A DNA stretch of 64,000 nucleotides, from NCBI GenBank assembly GCA_026874595.1, contig CM049310.1:3286001-3350000 (forward strand). The letters are read 5' to 3'. Below the pieces are notes generated by a model. It ran no database searches. It was not told the origin of the DNA and was given only the letters and a program-made list of their open reading frames with translations. Origin of the DNA: Sipunculus nudus (taxonomy: Eukaryota; Annelida; Sipuncula; Golfingiida; Sipunculidae). The translations under genes and the position numbers were made by a program. This document shows positions 33,421 to 46,500 of this stretch, piece after piece (the stretch's first letter is position 1; every line of letters starts with the position of its first letter).

Positions 33421-35425
33421 TTGTTAAGGGGGTTGTTACCTTCATGACCCCCTGATCGACCCCCCCCCCCCCCATTAAGCCACGAGTGTCGTCCTTTTAT
33501 GACAATCAAGATGTAGCCCGACTTAGATTTTTATATTTTGACTGGCCGACCGATCAGCATTGAACGAACAACTGATAGACACTGCGTCAATACTGGCAGT
33601 GACGACCTCTCGGATTGAGCAGGCCAGGGTTAATTTACTGTATATTTACCCAGGTCTCAGTCCACATATGGTATAATGATAATTAATCAGATCATTGAAT
33701 TTGATATCACCTGTATTACACAGCTGAAACTCTCATTGCTTTAATCAAGGTCAGATATTGATCAGTTAGCGCAGTAGAAGGACTCATGCAAAATCTTGAC
33801 CAGAAGACGCTATGTTAATATACCTTATACAATTGTAATTCCACATTGACTCTCAATTTTATTATAAGCGTTGTACAATCGACCCATGGGTCATGATGCT
33901 CAGCTGACTTGTTGCGCTGATAAGCAAGGCAACTATTTTTGTAGGTAAAGAATCTGTTTCTGGATGGGTATTTTGGGTGAGCAGGATAGGTCAAGAGAGA
34001 TGACTTTTTAGATGTTGGTATAACCAGATGTCAAACCGCTATTCATATATGTAGGGGTATATAGAGTGCGCGGCTGTGGATTAAAAATACAGAAAGATAT
34101 TGGAATTTATAGTGACATTTCTCAAGGAGTGTTTGGGCCGCGTTCATTTAAATTTTAACGTTGACAAGTTAAAAGTGTTAATGAGGACATCATTTCAGTA
34201 TATAAAGTAATTGTACAGCTGTAATACGATTTGTACCCTGGTAATGTATGGTCGTCCTCCTGTACAAAAGAAGGTCATCGCTAAGCCCACATGACTTTCA
34301 GATTGAGAATTATATTGTTGATTTTTCCAATCATAGCCCATTTCGATATTCTTTCTCGTGTCTTTGAACGGAATCAGATAACAATGCATGGTTAACAGGC
34401 TGACGTTCTTCTTTATATCGTATTTTTTCGTTTTACTTCATTCCAGCCGTCAAAAGGTTGGTGGAAATCCATCCATCAGTTATTTAGAAAAAACCGTTAG
34501 AGTTTTATGTGTGCAGTGGGCCACCGCATGTTGCTCCCGGGTTGTATTCAAGTGGTGCATGTATGATAACTGAGCAGTAATATAATGCAAAATCTATAGC
34601 TAGAGCATGATTATGTGGCGATGAGAGAATAACAAAATAGTATATACAAAAAGAGTAATTCAATGCCACTTACTGATTTTGTGTTTCAGAATATAAATTA
34701 AATCTTATGGAAGGATAGTTTAGCAAACCATTTAGAGTGGTCCCGCGGCAATATTTTGTCACCTTGTGATTGCCTGTAAACATGAAAAAATTAGACCAGT
34801 AGTTCAGGTCAGAAGGTAACCAGACTTAAAGAGCTCGGTAAAGAGCCTATGACTCATGAATTATTCAAGCCAATTACATGTATTAAATTTAAGGAATGCA
34901 AGTGCCTGTGGTAAAAAAAATTATCAAATATACGTAAAGTTCTCCCCTTTCGTATATGTTTACAATCCCCGGGATAAATTTCCTAAATCAAGAAACATAT
35001 CCTGTTGTGATCCAAGTAATGTTTCCAAAGCCCAGTCAAGTAAACGCAGCTAGTGAGGCTTGTCCTTCGTAATGTTAGGGATGAATTTATAATGACCCAT
35101 CGCTTCCACACAGGCCTAGTTAGTTATCCGTTATTTTAAGTTTTGTTCCGGAGGTTATTCTTGATTGACATTTCGACCCCAACTGATGTATGAAAAGATT
35201 AGGACGCTTAGTTATCTGGGTTTTAATTTTCTGCTCCAGTGATTTATATTTGCGGGCGATATTATCAGCATTCTAGAACAGGATCCACGTAATCAGTTCA
35301 AGCCTTGTCGGAAGGGAAATATTTATATCGGATGCCTTTTCATATTTCACCACTTAAAACAGAAATGAAACGAATGACCCACATGATAAAAAGAAAGCTG
35401 TTGTGATGTGCAGTTTGACTGTCAT

Positions 35426-35429
<4 letters not shown>
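33421..35429. other. Non-coding stretch with a solo repeat end
   Basis: A 14-C run lies at 33460-33473. At 33867-33905 the words CGACCCATGGGTCATGATGC and CAGCTGACTTG match the left end of the 22284 element without the rest (solo terminus). Short ORFs at 34195-35053 have no motif. Confidence 0.55.

Positions 35430-35466
<37 letters not shown>
35430..35466. repeat. (CT)n microsatellite
   Basis: About 37 bp of CT dinucleotides. Confidence 0.97.
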
Positions 35467-35468
<2 letters not shown>

Positions 35469-37956
35469 GTAGCTACCAAAACCTCCCTTTCAGAAAGCGC
35501 GGGGATGAACACCGCGTCCCAACCTCATGTCGCATTAGAGCGTCCCTCCACATGAAAGTTGAAAACACTATAAACTTCAAGGGGTGGGGGACGACACTAA
35601 TTCTCAGTAGTCCGGTTACTGAAAACAATAAATATTACATCTGCGTATTTACTTAATATATTATAGGATTAAGGCACAAAAAGTTTTACAGAATCAAAAT
35701 CCAGTAATAATTTCAAAAGGAATGAATGACTTTCAATTTTCACTTTAAGATTCGTGAAAGGCATTTCTAATCGTTACATTCATGGGGTTGTAAGTCAAAT
35801 GTTAAACAAATGTAAGTTCACGTGCTATCAATGGAATACCCGGTATCTGTTCTCCGTCAAAGAAGGCCTTTTGTTCATTTCTTTTATTAAATCGGCTAAT
35901 TTGTTTTTCTGTAAATAAACCGAAATCGCATATTTGCTTAAACAAAGGCCTCGGTGTTTTTCAGTAAATAAGCCGAAACTATTTAATTTTGAAGATGCAT
36001 CTATATTATTCATAGTATAAATATATCTTTATATATATAACAAACCAAATATCATTAGCATAAAGACTTTTGAAAGGCGTTTACTTTTTTCATGAACTAT
36101 CGCTCCTTCTTCTAATATGTAACTGATTTAGTGAATGACCATTAAACATTCCGGGAATGTTAAAATGCATGTTGCTTTAATTACATGTGAAAGGTACGCC
36201 TGAAAATTGATTAACAATTTCTTATGGTGTGGCCACATGTTGGGGGACCTGCCGTGAGCAACACCGGTGGCAGGGTGACCAGCTCGCATCAGGGTGGGAA
36301 TCGACACAGGTTTGTTTCACTGTCAGCACTGAGACCAATTATGAAATAAAGCGACCCAAGGCAAGACACGCACCTGAAAGATGTTACAATAATGTTACAC
36401 AACATGAATGAACCCTCCGTACCAGACGAAACAAAATCCTCCGGGAACGTAATGCCTGACGGAGGCCTGGGACTTAATACCCCGCAGACACCCGATAAAG
36501 CCGATTGCGTTAATTTGATTTATACAAATCGGTGGGCAGAATGATCGCGTTAAATACCACAGACGCCTATAATTCTATAAACCGTGCTACCGGACAGCCC
36601 CTCATACTGATACGGCTGGTGGAACAAAGAGCTGCATTTTTTCTTAAATAAAAACTCCAACGGGTTGATAACATACAGACACGAGTGTCGCTCACTTTAA
36701 AATTTTCGTCTTCTGGCTAAAATTTGACCAAGTTTAAATCCACGAGTTTATTATAGGTTTGTTAAGATTTAATCAGAGCGCTGAACGAATATTTAAAAAT
36801 GCCGGGTGAGGTTTGAGTTGTACAGAGATAACACACTCGTAACACCGAGTAAGGCCGAGCACTGTTGGAGTTTGCCGAGATCGCTACGAATCTTGCCGAG
36901 TCCTGTTGCAGAGTCATCGAGTCACGTCCGAGCTATCCTAAGTTACAATAAGTTTAAACGAATGCCGTACGAGTATCCACGAGTGGTGCAGGAATTCCCC
37001 CTAATTTTCCTGGGCCTCGGACAAGCGTCAACAGGTACACAGCGAGTTTTAGATCATTTTCCTGGAATACCAATACTCAACTGGGCAGTTGCTTCCTTCT
37101 TCAATGCGGCGGCAGACCACAGCATGAACTGAAGAATACAATATATCTCAAATGTCAACAGGGACTTTAAATTTCTTCTATCCCTGCACAACCGTTTTTA
37201 TAATATGTAAGTTTGTATAAAGTATTTTTTCTCCAATAGGTATTAGGTGTGGATTGGTCAAACGGCCCGCTTGTTAATCCTCATTAAGAATAAAAGTTAA
37301 ACTTTAATTATTCCATTTTTAATCCAGAAAGGAGCATGATATCTTTCGGTATCTAAGGGTCACGTGGTTCAAAGAACCTTTTCCATTTATAATATCTTTA
37401 TTATGGGGACACTAAATTTGAACGTTAAAAGTTTAATACCCCCCCCCCCCCCCCCAGTTTCTCTTGCGTAACGAGCTTGTGAGACATACTGTATTGATAC
37501 AAAGAGCAAACTCAAACAAAAGTTGCGTTCTTATTACCACGTGTTTTAACTAGATTAACTAGAGACTAACTCAAATTTAATGCGGGCCGGTTATCTGAAG
37601 AGCAACTTTATCGATAGTGTCAGCACGAAAACCTTATTTTTCATGACAAAAAGGACACAAGGGTAAGAAAATGTGACATTTATTTTATATTTTCCTAACA
37701 AGTTTGTACAAAAAAGTCCCTGGCCCTTCCAGACCCTTCTACACAACATAGAGCTTACCTGTCCAGTATTAAGTATTATCTGATACTTTTAACACGCGTA
37801 ATCCTAAAATGATTTAATCGGACTCAATATTATTAGGCCTTGGCATGTAATGCATACATAGCAAGGGCTTAATAATATTGCGTCCGATTTAATCAGGCTA
37901 TAGTGTAATCCATGAACAATCTGTCCTGGCAGTTGTCTCTAACAATGCAATTGATA
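35467..37956. other. Non-coding stretch, no gene recognised
   Basis: Contains a 15-16 C run at 37440-37455 and a GC-richer patch at 36225-36500. The 108-codon ORF at 36806-37132 has many CGAG words but no motif. No splice-bounded candidate was convincing. Confidence 0.5.
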
Positions 37957-37984
37957 TCTCTCTCTCTCTCTCTCTCTCTCTCTC
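37957..37984. repeat. (TC)n microsatellite
   Basis: About 28 bp of TC dinucleotides. It accounts for the RERERE-type tail of a minus-strand ORF. Confidence 0.97.
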
Positions 37985-39689
37985 CACGGCTTCTGAACCT
38001 CTTAACTGTATGGTAATAGGCACCTGTGACCTTAATGAATACAGCCTGAACCACCAAAAAGGCGGGGACAAACCATAAATCGTTCACAGGATGGTGGCAG
38101 GTGACCAGCAAATGTCGATCCGCTGCCAGATTTAGTTGTTTTTTTTTAAGAGCTGGCTGGTACATGGTGTCCATTCTGGGTATATGTATATGCAAACAAT
38201 AAATTCACGTTAGTTTTCCTGCTTTTAAATAAACCGAATGTGACTGACATGTGAGAGACTAGTGGCGTACGACAACGATTGGCTAATACACTTTTTTGTC
38301 AATATCTAATTGTATGGAGACAGGCCTATGGGTGACGGGGGATAGGAAATTTCAAAGGTTTCACACAGAACACAAGTTTAATTTTAAGGAGTTCCTAAAC
38401 TGTAAAAATTGCCCTTTTTAGCTTTCTAAAAAAGATTTGAGTACATATCCTTACACGGGGTATCTCTGCCACAATGGAGCCAGTGCTTTATCTGATCTTC
38501 GCAGTCTCAATGTGGAGAGATAATTTCTAAGGGCCACATCACAATATCTGTAAATAATCTGGATTACCGGTACATGAAATAAAGCATTTCCAGACTGGAG
38601 CAGCCTGTAAAGCTAGTAAGACTCGCCGGTGCTATGTTTATATATCTATTTTGCAACACCTACGACAGATAGAACTACCTGCTGTTAAATTATACAGCAA
38701 CGTTCTGGTTCTTTAACCGTTACGCATAACCGATTGGAAAAGTCCGGACACGGACAGTAAGTGCCCCCTGTCGCCGCTTCGTTGAACCTAGGATTTTCTT
38801 TTTCAGTGACGTCAACCATTATGGAGGCGGGAGCTTTTCCTGTCAATTGCCTGGCTATTGCCATCGACAAAGCAAAGATGAAACAAGATGGTTTGCGGTG
38901 TTTTATATAACAGCTTATTTTCACACAGACGTGGGCAGGGCACACCCTGTGTCAACAAAGACAGTTGACTGACTACAATCTCCCTTTTCTGCGTTTATAA
39001 ACACACACTGACTGCCTGACAAAGGAACTTTGCGTGTTTTGTTATATACATAAACAATGAGTAGCTAATATCTTCCACATATGCAGCATGGGTACAGAAC
39101 CGCTAGTAGTAACAATTACAATTTAACAATGGCATGGACCCCTCATAAGAAGGCTTTAGAGGCAAGGGTGATTAATGATATATATAGTCAGATAGTCAGT
39201 ACAAAGCAATAGAAGGCTGTACCTACACGCAATGTCCGTGTCCTTCTTGAGAATTAACGAAAAAAATGGATAAAACGTCCAACACCTCTGGTCAGATTGT
39301 TTTCCTTGTTCTAGTATACTATTTTACTTTGAACTATTCCTAATGAAAAATAACTATTTAAATTGTGCAGAGGCACCCTAGTGTAGTGTGCTCATATGCA
39401 AATTTATAGAAATCATCCGCAGCTTGTGACGTACTAATATGCAAATGTCAGTAATTCACCCACTGGACTTTACAGGTCTTCATTGTGCATGATCCAGTGC
39501 AGTTCCTCACATAGTATTATATGTACATCGAAGCATGGAAATACGTGTTATTATACATATGATTGTATTCAAACATAAATACTGGCGCCTTAGCAGGTCG
39601 GTAGGGTACTAAGCTGTAACAAACTTATTTTTTTATCCATATATGGTTATTCTCAAAGACCATCCAGATACGTGCCCCTGATAAAGATA
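37985..39689. other. Non-coding stretch with one weak ORF
   Basis: A minus-strand frame at 38685-38945 follows a pyrimidine-rich acceptor-like tract (to CAATAG, about 38855-38885) and ends RCCII, which resembles a prenylation box. No poly(A) signal on that strand was seen nearby. The plus strand has TGACGTCA at 38809 followed by an ATG with fair context at 38820. I do not call a gene here. Confidence 0.4.
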
Positions 39690-39935
39690 AAGGTTTTTTT
39701 TTAATTTAAGGAGACCGTTCAGGTTACCAGGTGCCAGTACAGAAAGCAAAATTAAATCTGTTTTCGTCATTTTCCGAGCCTCGCGCGCTGCGCTCAGTGT
39801 TTCAGCTGGGTTTCCTGGACAAAATGCCAATGTCTCTATAAGGGTGAAAACGGAATCTCCGGCGATCTCTGGGATCGAACCCACACGACACTCAATCGAG
39901 TCCGGTTGTGCGTTCTACCGGCTACGCCAATAAAT
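39690..39935 (-). mobile_element. tRNA-derived SINE (or tRNA pseudogene with tail)
   Basis: On the minus strand a pol III A box TGGCGTAGCCGG (39918-39929) and B box GGTTCGATCCC (39871-39881) have tRNA spacing. The D stem GCGT/ACGC pairs, but the anticodon and T stems are broken, so it is not a working tRNA. About 170 bp of unrelated body follows, ending in an A-run (39691-39699 as T on plus) and CTTTATCTTTATC. This architecture fits a SINE. No target duplication was clear and the family was not identified. Confidence 0.7.
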
Positions 39936-42900
39936 CTAGCTTCACCTGAGAGACAAGTACCATGGACTATTTACGTGCACCGCTACATTCATGTTAACAA
40001 AAAGCAATGAAAGTAAGGGAAAACCCTTATTTGAACCCTAAATGGTCCTTAAAAGTAGCTGGAATCTGGAACCATTAAAGCTCAAAGCACGCAAATCAAA
40101 TGCATGGAAACCTATGGAACCTCCAAGAATGGTCTCAATAAATTATTGGAAACCATAGGGTCCATCTGGAACTTTCACAGACGTGCTTTGTAGTACCTCA
40201 CCGGTTTTTTCCATGGACTGAGTAATGATCTTTTACCGGCGCCACCACTAACTACTGTGTTACTGCTCTTTTAATTTATAACAAACTACTAAATTATCAC
40301 TGGCTACAGGTGATATTTGGTCACCTGATCTTACCGAATTAATCAGAGACGATTGATCCTGGGATATACTTTGGAATATCACTTCCCATATGTTCCCTCT
40401 TTATTTAAGCATGGCAATAATTAAAGAAACAACCTGTAAATACCATGGATGCACTTCAGTTAAACTTAAGTTTAAAGAAAATTAACCCAGTACAAGGATT
40501 ATGATATGTCTTGTGATAAATACCGTAAAAATACAAGTGTTTGGTATTATTGTGTGGCAGGATCATACTGCATTCTCGTTCGAGTTAACATTCACTTGGT
40601 ATGAGCCATTTTTCATTGAGCGTGTATTTTGAAGGGATTTGCGAATATATTTGATATCCATCCGCTGTGGAAAACTATAAAGGAGGTTTAAATAATAAAA
40701 TAATTGTACTCGTCTGATGCTCGGACGCATGTGCCGTATCTCTTCTGTTGTTAATTATACCAATGTTTCTTTCTTTTATCACCACCTTTTTACAATTATC
40801 TCTTGCTCCCAATTTTAATAATTTTGTTAAAATCTACTGGTTCAATGGACGTTTTACAGACGGAGGCGCCAGTCGAATTCAAGGTTTGATCAACTGAAGG
40901 CTTAGAAATCGCTAAGATACATTACCCGCACTTTGGCATAATTTAGATCTGACAGATTGAATGCTAGCAGTAATGGGAACTGCAAGCAAGCCTTGGGCCG
41001 TTTATTAGACTGGTGATTAGAAAGAGTTTCGATTACCTTGTAGTTGATTATGTAGAGGTTTATCAATGCTTTTTTTATAAGTGATACAAGTACAAATAAA
41101 CTTTATGTTCTTTCATTAGATCTTTCGTTATGTGCCACCCTGGCTTTACCATCCTATCTGGTTAAAAATCATTGTCATTACTGTGGCGAACACTGCCTGC
41201 GGTCTGCATACAGAAGTATCGAAATTCCTCGGTCACTAAGTGCATTCAACAAATTAAGGTGAACCCTGTCTCAACTTGTAAATAAAATTTTACCCTTCTG
41301 GATTTGTATTTTACATGTCCCAACAAAACATACACCTAAAATCCGCAAGCGTGTTCAACCATCACATCGGATGGGTCGGACGGTCAGACATGCACATTTG
41401 GGATCATTACTTTGAGAGATAATTTTGTATGGTTCATCACGGAGTGAGAGGTGGTCCAAGTAATGATCCAGCCCTGGTGTGATGGCAATTGTAAGGGAGG
41501 TTTTTAATCCACCATTTATTTTCTATCACTCTGCAATCTGGTGTAAAGAATCTTCCTAAGGAACCGATCAGGAGGATATAATAAGAAGAAGAAGAAAAAA
41601 AAGAAGAAACAGAAGAAGACGAAGAAAATGAGAGGAAAAGATATGTTAGAACAGACAGCTCATTGTACATGTTTTTAAGTGAACTGTCATTCCTCTGAGC
41701 GGTCATTACATATTTTAGCAAACTATTACCTTTCGGGTTTTTCACTTCAAAGCTTCCCTGTAGCAATGCAAATTTAACCTCTCGTATTTCTTAAACATTC
41801 ATCCGGTCTATTTTTCCTTAATTTCCTCATATTACCGATTAATCTCCATTCAACAGGTAAAATTCCATTCGCAAATTCTTTAGAGTACCCAGAACTCTGA
41901 CCAGACCTTATCATGCGTAAAAAATTAAAGGACGCCTTGATTTAGTAGTCCCTTATATGGACATGAAAGATAGAGGTGGCGGGACTCCAATCAGCGGTTA
42001 ATGACGCATACAAAATAAACTTGTAAAAACATGATGAACATGCTGTCAGTAATTAGAACGAAGCCACTTTGTCCCTCGGTTCTTTACAAGCCTGTAATCA
42101 CCGCCAGCCAATGATTCGGGGTTATTAAGAGACCGGAACTTGCGGAGTCGGGTAGCTTCATTAAGTCACGTGACCTTCTTTCAGCGATCTCGTTAGTTAA
42201 GGATAAGGGTGCGGCGCAGAGTGGACAAGCGGTTATCACAGGAGATTATCTCACGAACAGGCAGTGCTGTGACAGGGAACGACTGTTTGGATTACGTCGT
42301 AATCTCGAACACGTGACTTGAAACTACTCCTGTCCTGGAAACGACGGATTTACATATCGGTTGAGCGGGCTGCAGCCCGCGTCTTCTTATGTAGAGAATG
42401 GGGCCCCGGCCTCTTGCAAGAAAAATTATAAACAATAATAAATCACCCTTTATTTTGTTTAATTTTAAACAATAAAAATCAGGGGAGGGGGACTCGACGG
42501 CCAAAATAATGATTAGGTACATTCCAGAAAATGTTTATTTGATAAAATCCGTAAATCTTCAGTGTAGGAATGGTCGGTATGGTGTTAAGAAGGAAACATT
42601 CAAGTACGCAAAAATGCATGTGTAGTCCTGGGACCTCCCTTGTACTTTAGCTGTTAAAACTAGGAAAACCTCCATGAGAGAAGGCAAAATTTATTTCTCC
42701 TGATGTAGACTATTTTTTTCAGCACTCGAGAATTTTCCAGGGCTGGTTGTCAAGGAAGAAAAGTTTGCAAATATACATAAGTCTGAAGTTGTAAATAAAT
42801 TTGATTTGCTCTATAGGTTTCGGATGCCCCTTGCGGGTTGTTACAAGGTTCGCCAATTAAGAGCTTGTAATTAATTTATATATTTCATGTGAAGCATGGA

Positions 42901-43047
42901 GGAAAAAAAAAATAAACAAAAAAAATCATAAAAAAACTCGACTATTTCAAAGTAACAAACGATTGCTGCAAACGAAATCGACACATCACCGGAATGGTCT
43001 ACCAGTATTTCAGTCAGGGCTTGAAAAAATAAGCAATTTACATAAAA
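39936..43047. other. Non-coding stretch, no gene recognised
   Basis: A (GAA)-rich purine tract lies at 41578-41640. GC-richer sequence with a CACGTGAC word lies near 42100-42300. Around 40079-40196, CAAAGCACG and CGTGCTTTG are inverted about 100 bp apart, with similar TGGAAACC words between them. ORFs up to 109 codons (41437-41766) are read through the purine tract. Confidence 0.5.
41578..41640 (+). repeat. (GAA)n-like purine tract
   Basis: Imperfect AGA/GAA repeats with A-runs on the plus strand; it reads as poly-serine on the complement. Confidence 0.85.
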
Positions 43048-44040
43048 CAGTTTTACGGTGGCTCGTATAGGACATGCACAAACTTATTTCTTATCTCGTG
43101 GCCACGCGATAGTATCTCGTGGCCACGCGATAATTATCTCGTTCCCACGAGATAGTGTCTCGTTCCCACGCGATAATTATCTCGTTCCCACGCGATAGTA
43201 TCTCGTGGCCACGCGATAATTATCTCGTTCCCATGATATAGTATCTCGTTCCCACGCGATAATTATCTCGTTTCCACGAGATAGTATCTTGTTCCCACGC
43301 GATAATTTTCTCGTTCCCACACGTTAGTATCGCGTGGCCACGCGTTAGTATGCCATGCTATAGCTTAAGCCCTCATTTGGAGAATGTCTGTGGTCTGTTT
43401 TATATCGAGCGTCGATGCAGCTTAAACTCTTTGTATGTATTTCGTTGTATGTGTGTTTGCCCCGAATGCTTTGAGGTAAATTTCAGCAGTTTTCATTGCG
43501 TTGGTTCACCATTTCATTGCGTTGGTTCAACTTGCCCATTTTTATTTGTTCATGGAAAACTGTATTGAGTTTGTTTTAGGGTAAGGGTGATATAAACAGT
43601 TGTGTACCAAACATGAATTAAACTCAAACACTTGTTTGTATTTTACCTTCCCAGAAAATCTTATTTTTTAGGACTAGGGTTGGGGTTATTTAATTTCGCG
43701 TACACCGAACAGGGTAAACAACATGTCGGTTTGTGTTATGTCTCAAGGGAGAAGCTTACAACCAAAGGTCTCAGCCATGCCACTTCATAATGACTGGGGG
43801 GAGGGGTTAAGGAGACCTTTTTACGAGAAATTTGTTCATTCTTCCCCTTCACATTTTTCTTTCTACAATAAAACTTCGGTTATGTATTCATAGGCAGCGA
43901 AACCGCGGGGGGATGGGGGGGGGGGGACGCGGGATCCGAGCCCCCCCCCCCCCCATAAATTTTTTTGATGCCCCCCCCCCCCCCACATAATGATGGGTAT
44001 AAAACATCCACTCTATTATTATTTGGTATTTGCACCCTCA

Positions 44041-44044
44041 CATA

Positions 44045-44137
<93 letters not shown>
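44041..44137. repeat. (TA)n microsatellite inside FB-1
   Basis: About 97 bp of TA with two ATG/GTA interruptions. It is the source of four overlapping tyrosine/isoleucine ORFs, all dismissed. Confidence 0.97.
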
Positions 44138-44139
<2 letters not shown>

Positions 44140-44439
44140 TCTTCTGCTCAGTATTTGGAGTACCATATATACAGGGCCGCAGACTCCGGGATTTGAGGTG
44201 AAAAAAGTTGATATTCCATTGCCAGACAAATAACAAATAATCTCCCTACAAGGAGGTACTGTTTTACTTAATAAGCATTGACCAATAAAATGCACCAGAA
44301 TGCAGTAGTACCCATACAGTTATTCAAAATTCTCAAAACCTTAGGAGGGTGAGACCCCCTCCCAACCACCCCCCCCCCCCCGTCGGGGATTACCCCATCA
44401 AATCCCCCCCTGCCATTTGTGTCAGGCTACGGCCCTTAT

Positions 44440-44548
44440 TTATATATATATTTATATATATAAATAAATAATAATTTATATATAATATATATATATAATA
44501 TATATAATATATATACTAGTATATATATAATAAATATATATTATATAT

Positions 44549-44581
<33 letters not shown>
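44440..44581. repeat. AT-rich palindromic tract and (CA)n inside FB-1
   Basis: TA-rich sequence with a local palindrome around ATACTAGTAT (44513-44522), followed by (CATA)n and about 20 bp of (CA)n. Confidence 0.85.
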
Positions 44582-45343
44582 CATGGCCCACGAGTGTTGT
44601 ACGAGTGCCCGTTGTATCATTTCAGGTCTTAGCATATTAAGTCCGCTCTAAATTCATGCAAAAAATTGACCGTAGTCTTCATCCAGTGTATAGAAGCATG
44701 CCTCAAGGATTTAAGATGTAGGTCTCACTGTATTATCTATCTACATTTATCTCGTTCCCACGCGATTATTTTCACTTTGCCACGCGATACTATCGCGTGG
44801 GAACGAGATAATTATCGCGTGGCCACGAGATACTAACGCGTGGGAACGAGATAATTATCGCGTGGCCACGAGATACTAACGCGTGGGAACGAGATACTAT
44901 TTCGTGGGAACGAGATAAAAATAATTTTGTGCATGTCCTATACGAGCCACCGTACAGTTTGCAATGAGATCCAAAATAAATCCTACAGTATCATTTGTGG
45001 TATATATGATCTTTTTAAAAAATAAACAAGAAAGTGGTCTCAAAAGAGCGGCCAAATGGCATTTGTCAATATCCTAATCAAACTACAACACAGGAAATGC
45101 TTGGTACATGTTAAGGTCGGGAATGGTTGATTTTTAACGAGCGAGTTTCAAGACAAAAATCATTTCCCTGTTGCGTCGACAGTAAAATAACCCTAAATAT
45201 ACAGAAAGGAGTGAAGGGAACAGCGAAGGTAATTATACTTGCCCTACCATGTTTTAATTAACAAAGGAAAGAAAGCAAACAGAAAAATGCTTTATCCTAT
45301 CAAATATTGAAAAAAGTTATAGATATAACGAACCAGTGACTGT

Positions 45344-46500
45344 TTTTTAGCTCAGCTCACTGTATGTAATCTAAGCTATAGCGATCACCCTTTGTCCCTC
45401 GTCTGTTCGGCCGTCCGGCAGTCCGTTAACAGGGCACAAATTGTCACCGCTTGACCTAGAAGCTTCTAACTTGACATCCTTGGAGGTCCATGAAACATTT
45501 CCTTGGAATCCTGAAATTAGGTCTCTGTTACCGATATCCTTTAAGCTATGAGGATCGTAAGTACTCCCAGAAAAAAATTTAAAAAATGATACAAAAACTC
45601 CAGTATCTGATTAACTAATGCACTGATCACCATAATTCTTTGCATGCATATTGATCTTGGAGTGTTTCATCAGTTCTCGTAGACTGGTGGCGCCAACTAT
45701 AGTTGTTTTAATTTGTACGGATTTTTTGGGGTCTATTTTGGGAACTTCAAATGAAGCGGTCGTCCGTTAACATGGAGCAAATCGTAACCGTCGGTCCTAG
45801 AATCTTCTTTCTTGACATCCAGGGTGTCCATGAAAAATCTCCTGGGAAATTTTAAATACGGTCTCGGTTATTCATATCCTCCGAGCTTTTGGGATATTTA
45901 AAAATGATACAAAAGCTCCAGTACCTGAATAACTAATGCATTGATCACCATGATAATTCTTTGCATGCATATTGATCATGGAGTGTTTCATCAGTTCCTG
46001 CAGACTGGTGGCGCCAACTTTATTTTTTTTCGAATTTGTACCCATTTACTTGGGGTATAATTTTTGAATCTCCAAATGAAGCGGTCGTCCGTTAACATGG
46101 CGCAAATCGTAATCGTTTGACCTAAAATCTTCTTACTTGACATTCATGGAGGTCCATGAAAGTCTCCTGGGAAACTTGGAATTAGGTCTCTGTTTTTTAT
46201 ATCCTCCGAGATTTGGGTTCGAAGGTACCACCAGGATAATAAAAAAAATACAAAAGCTATTGATGACCATGATAATTCTTTGCATGCATATTGATCACGG
46301 AGTGTTTCATCAGTTCCTGTAGACTGGTGGCGAAAACTTTATTTTTTCGAATTTGTACGCATTTTTGGGTATATTTTTGGGACCTTCAAATGAAGCGGTC
46401 GTCCGTTAACATGGCGCAAAACGGAACCGTTTGACATAGAAGCATCTTACTTGAAATTAAGGGAGGTCCATGAAAAAATTTCCTAAGAAACCTAAAACTT
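45344..46500. mobile_element. Tandem-core dispersed element, reverse-oriented, end-truncated
   Basis: Starts TTTTTAGCTCAGCTCACTGT, the reverse complement of the right end of the 22284 element, followed by CTATAGCGATCACCCTTTGT. Inside, CGTCCGTTAACA recurs at about 45422, 45763, 46086 and 46399, giving three to four units of 310-340 bp with AGACTGGTGGCG and TTTGCATGCATATTGATC in each. The other terminus (CATGACCCATGGGTCAC) is absent; similarity fades near 46500. Confidence 0.8.

Larger units (their letters stand above)
43054..44954. mobile_element. Foldback transposon FB-1 with 6-bp target duplication
   Basis: A 1,901-bp element. Both ends begin TACGGTGGCTCGTATAGGAC when read inward, and the outer 29 bp are identical. 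After that come subterminal tandem units of about 21-22 bp (43087-43345 and, inverted, 44752-44935) built on ATCTCG..CGCGATA or ATCTCG..CGAGATA palindromes with a GTGGCCAC or TTCCCAC centre. The flanks are CAGTTT at 43048-43053 and 44955-44960, which supports transposition. The middle (43346-44750) has C- and G-tracts, (TA)n and (CA)n, and no transposase ORF was recognised, so it is non-autonomous. It belongs with FB-2 at 54968. Confidence 0.9.

Noticed and set aside
38664-38751. Small plus-strand exon ending in CGGACA with GTAAGT donor
   Set aside because: The acceptor side lacks a pyrimidine tract and the peptide is only about 20 residues.
38685-38945. 86-codon minus-strand ORF ending RCCII (prenylation-like) after an acceptor-like tract
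   Set aside because: No poly(A) signal on that strand within 300 bp, no partner exon, and no family recognised.
39871-39929. Functional tRNA gene
   Set aside because: A and B boxes are good, but the anticodon and T stems do not pair.
43880-44295. Several ORFs of 67-118 codons in FB-1
   Set aside because: They are readings of (TA)n (Tyr/Ile) and poly-C/G tracts.
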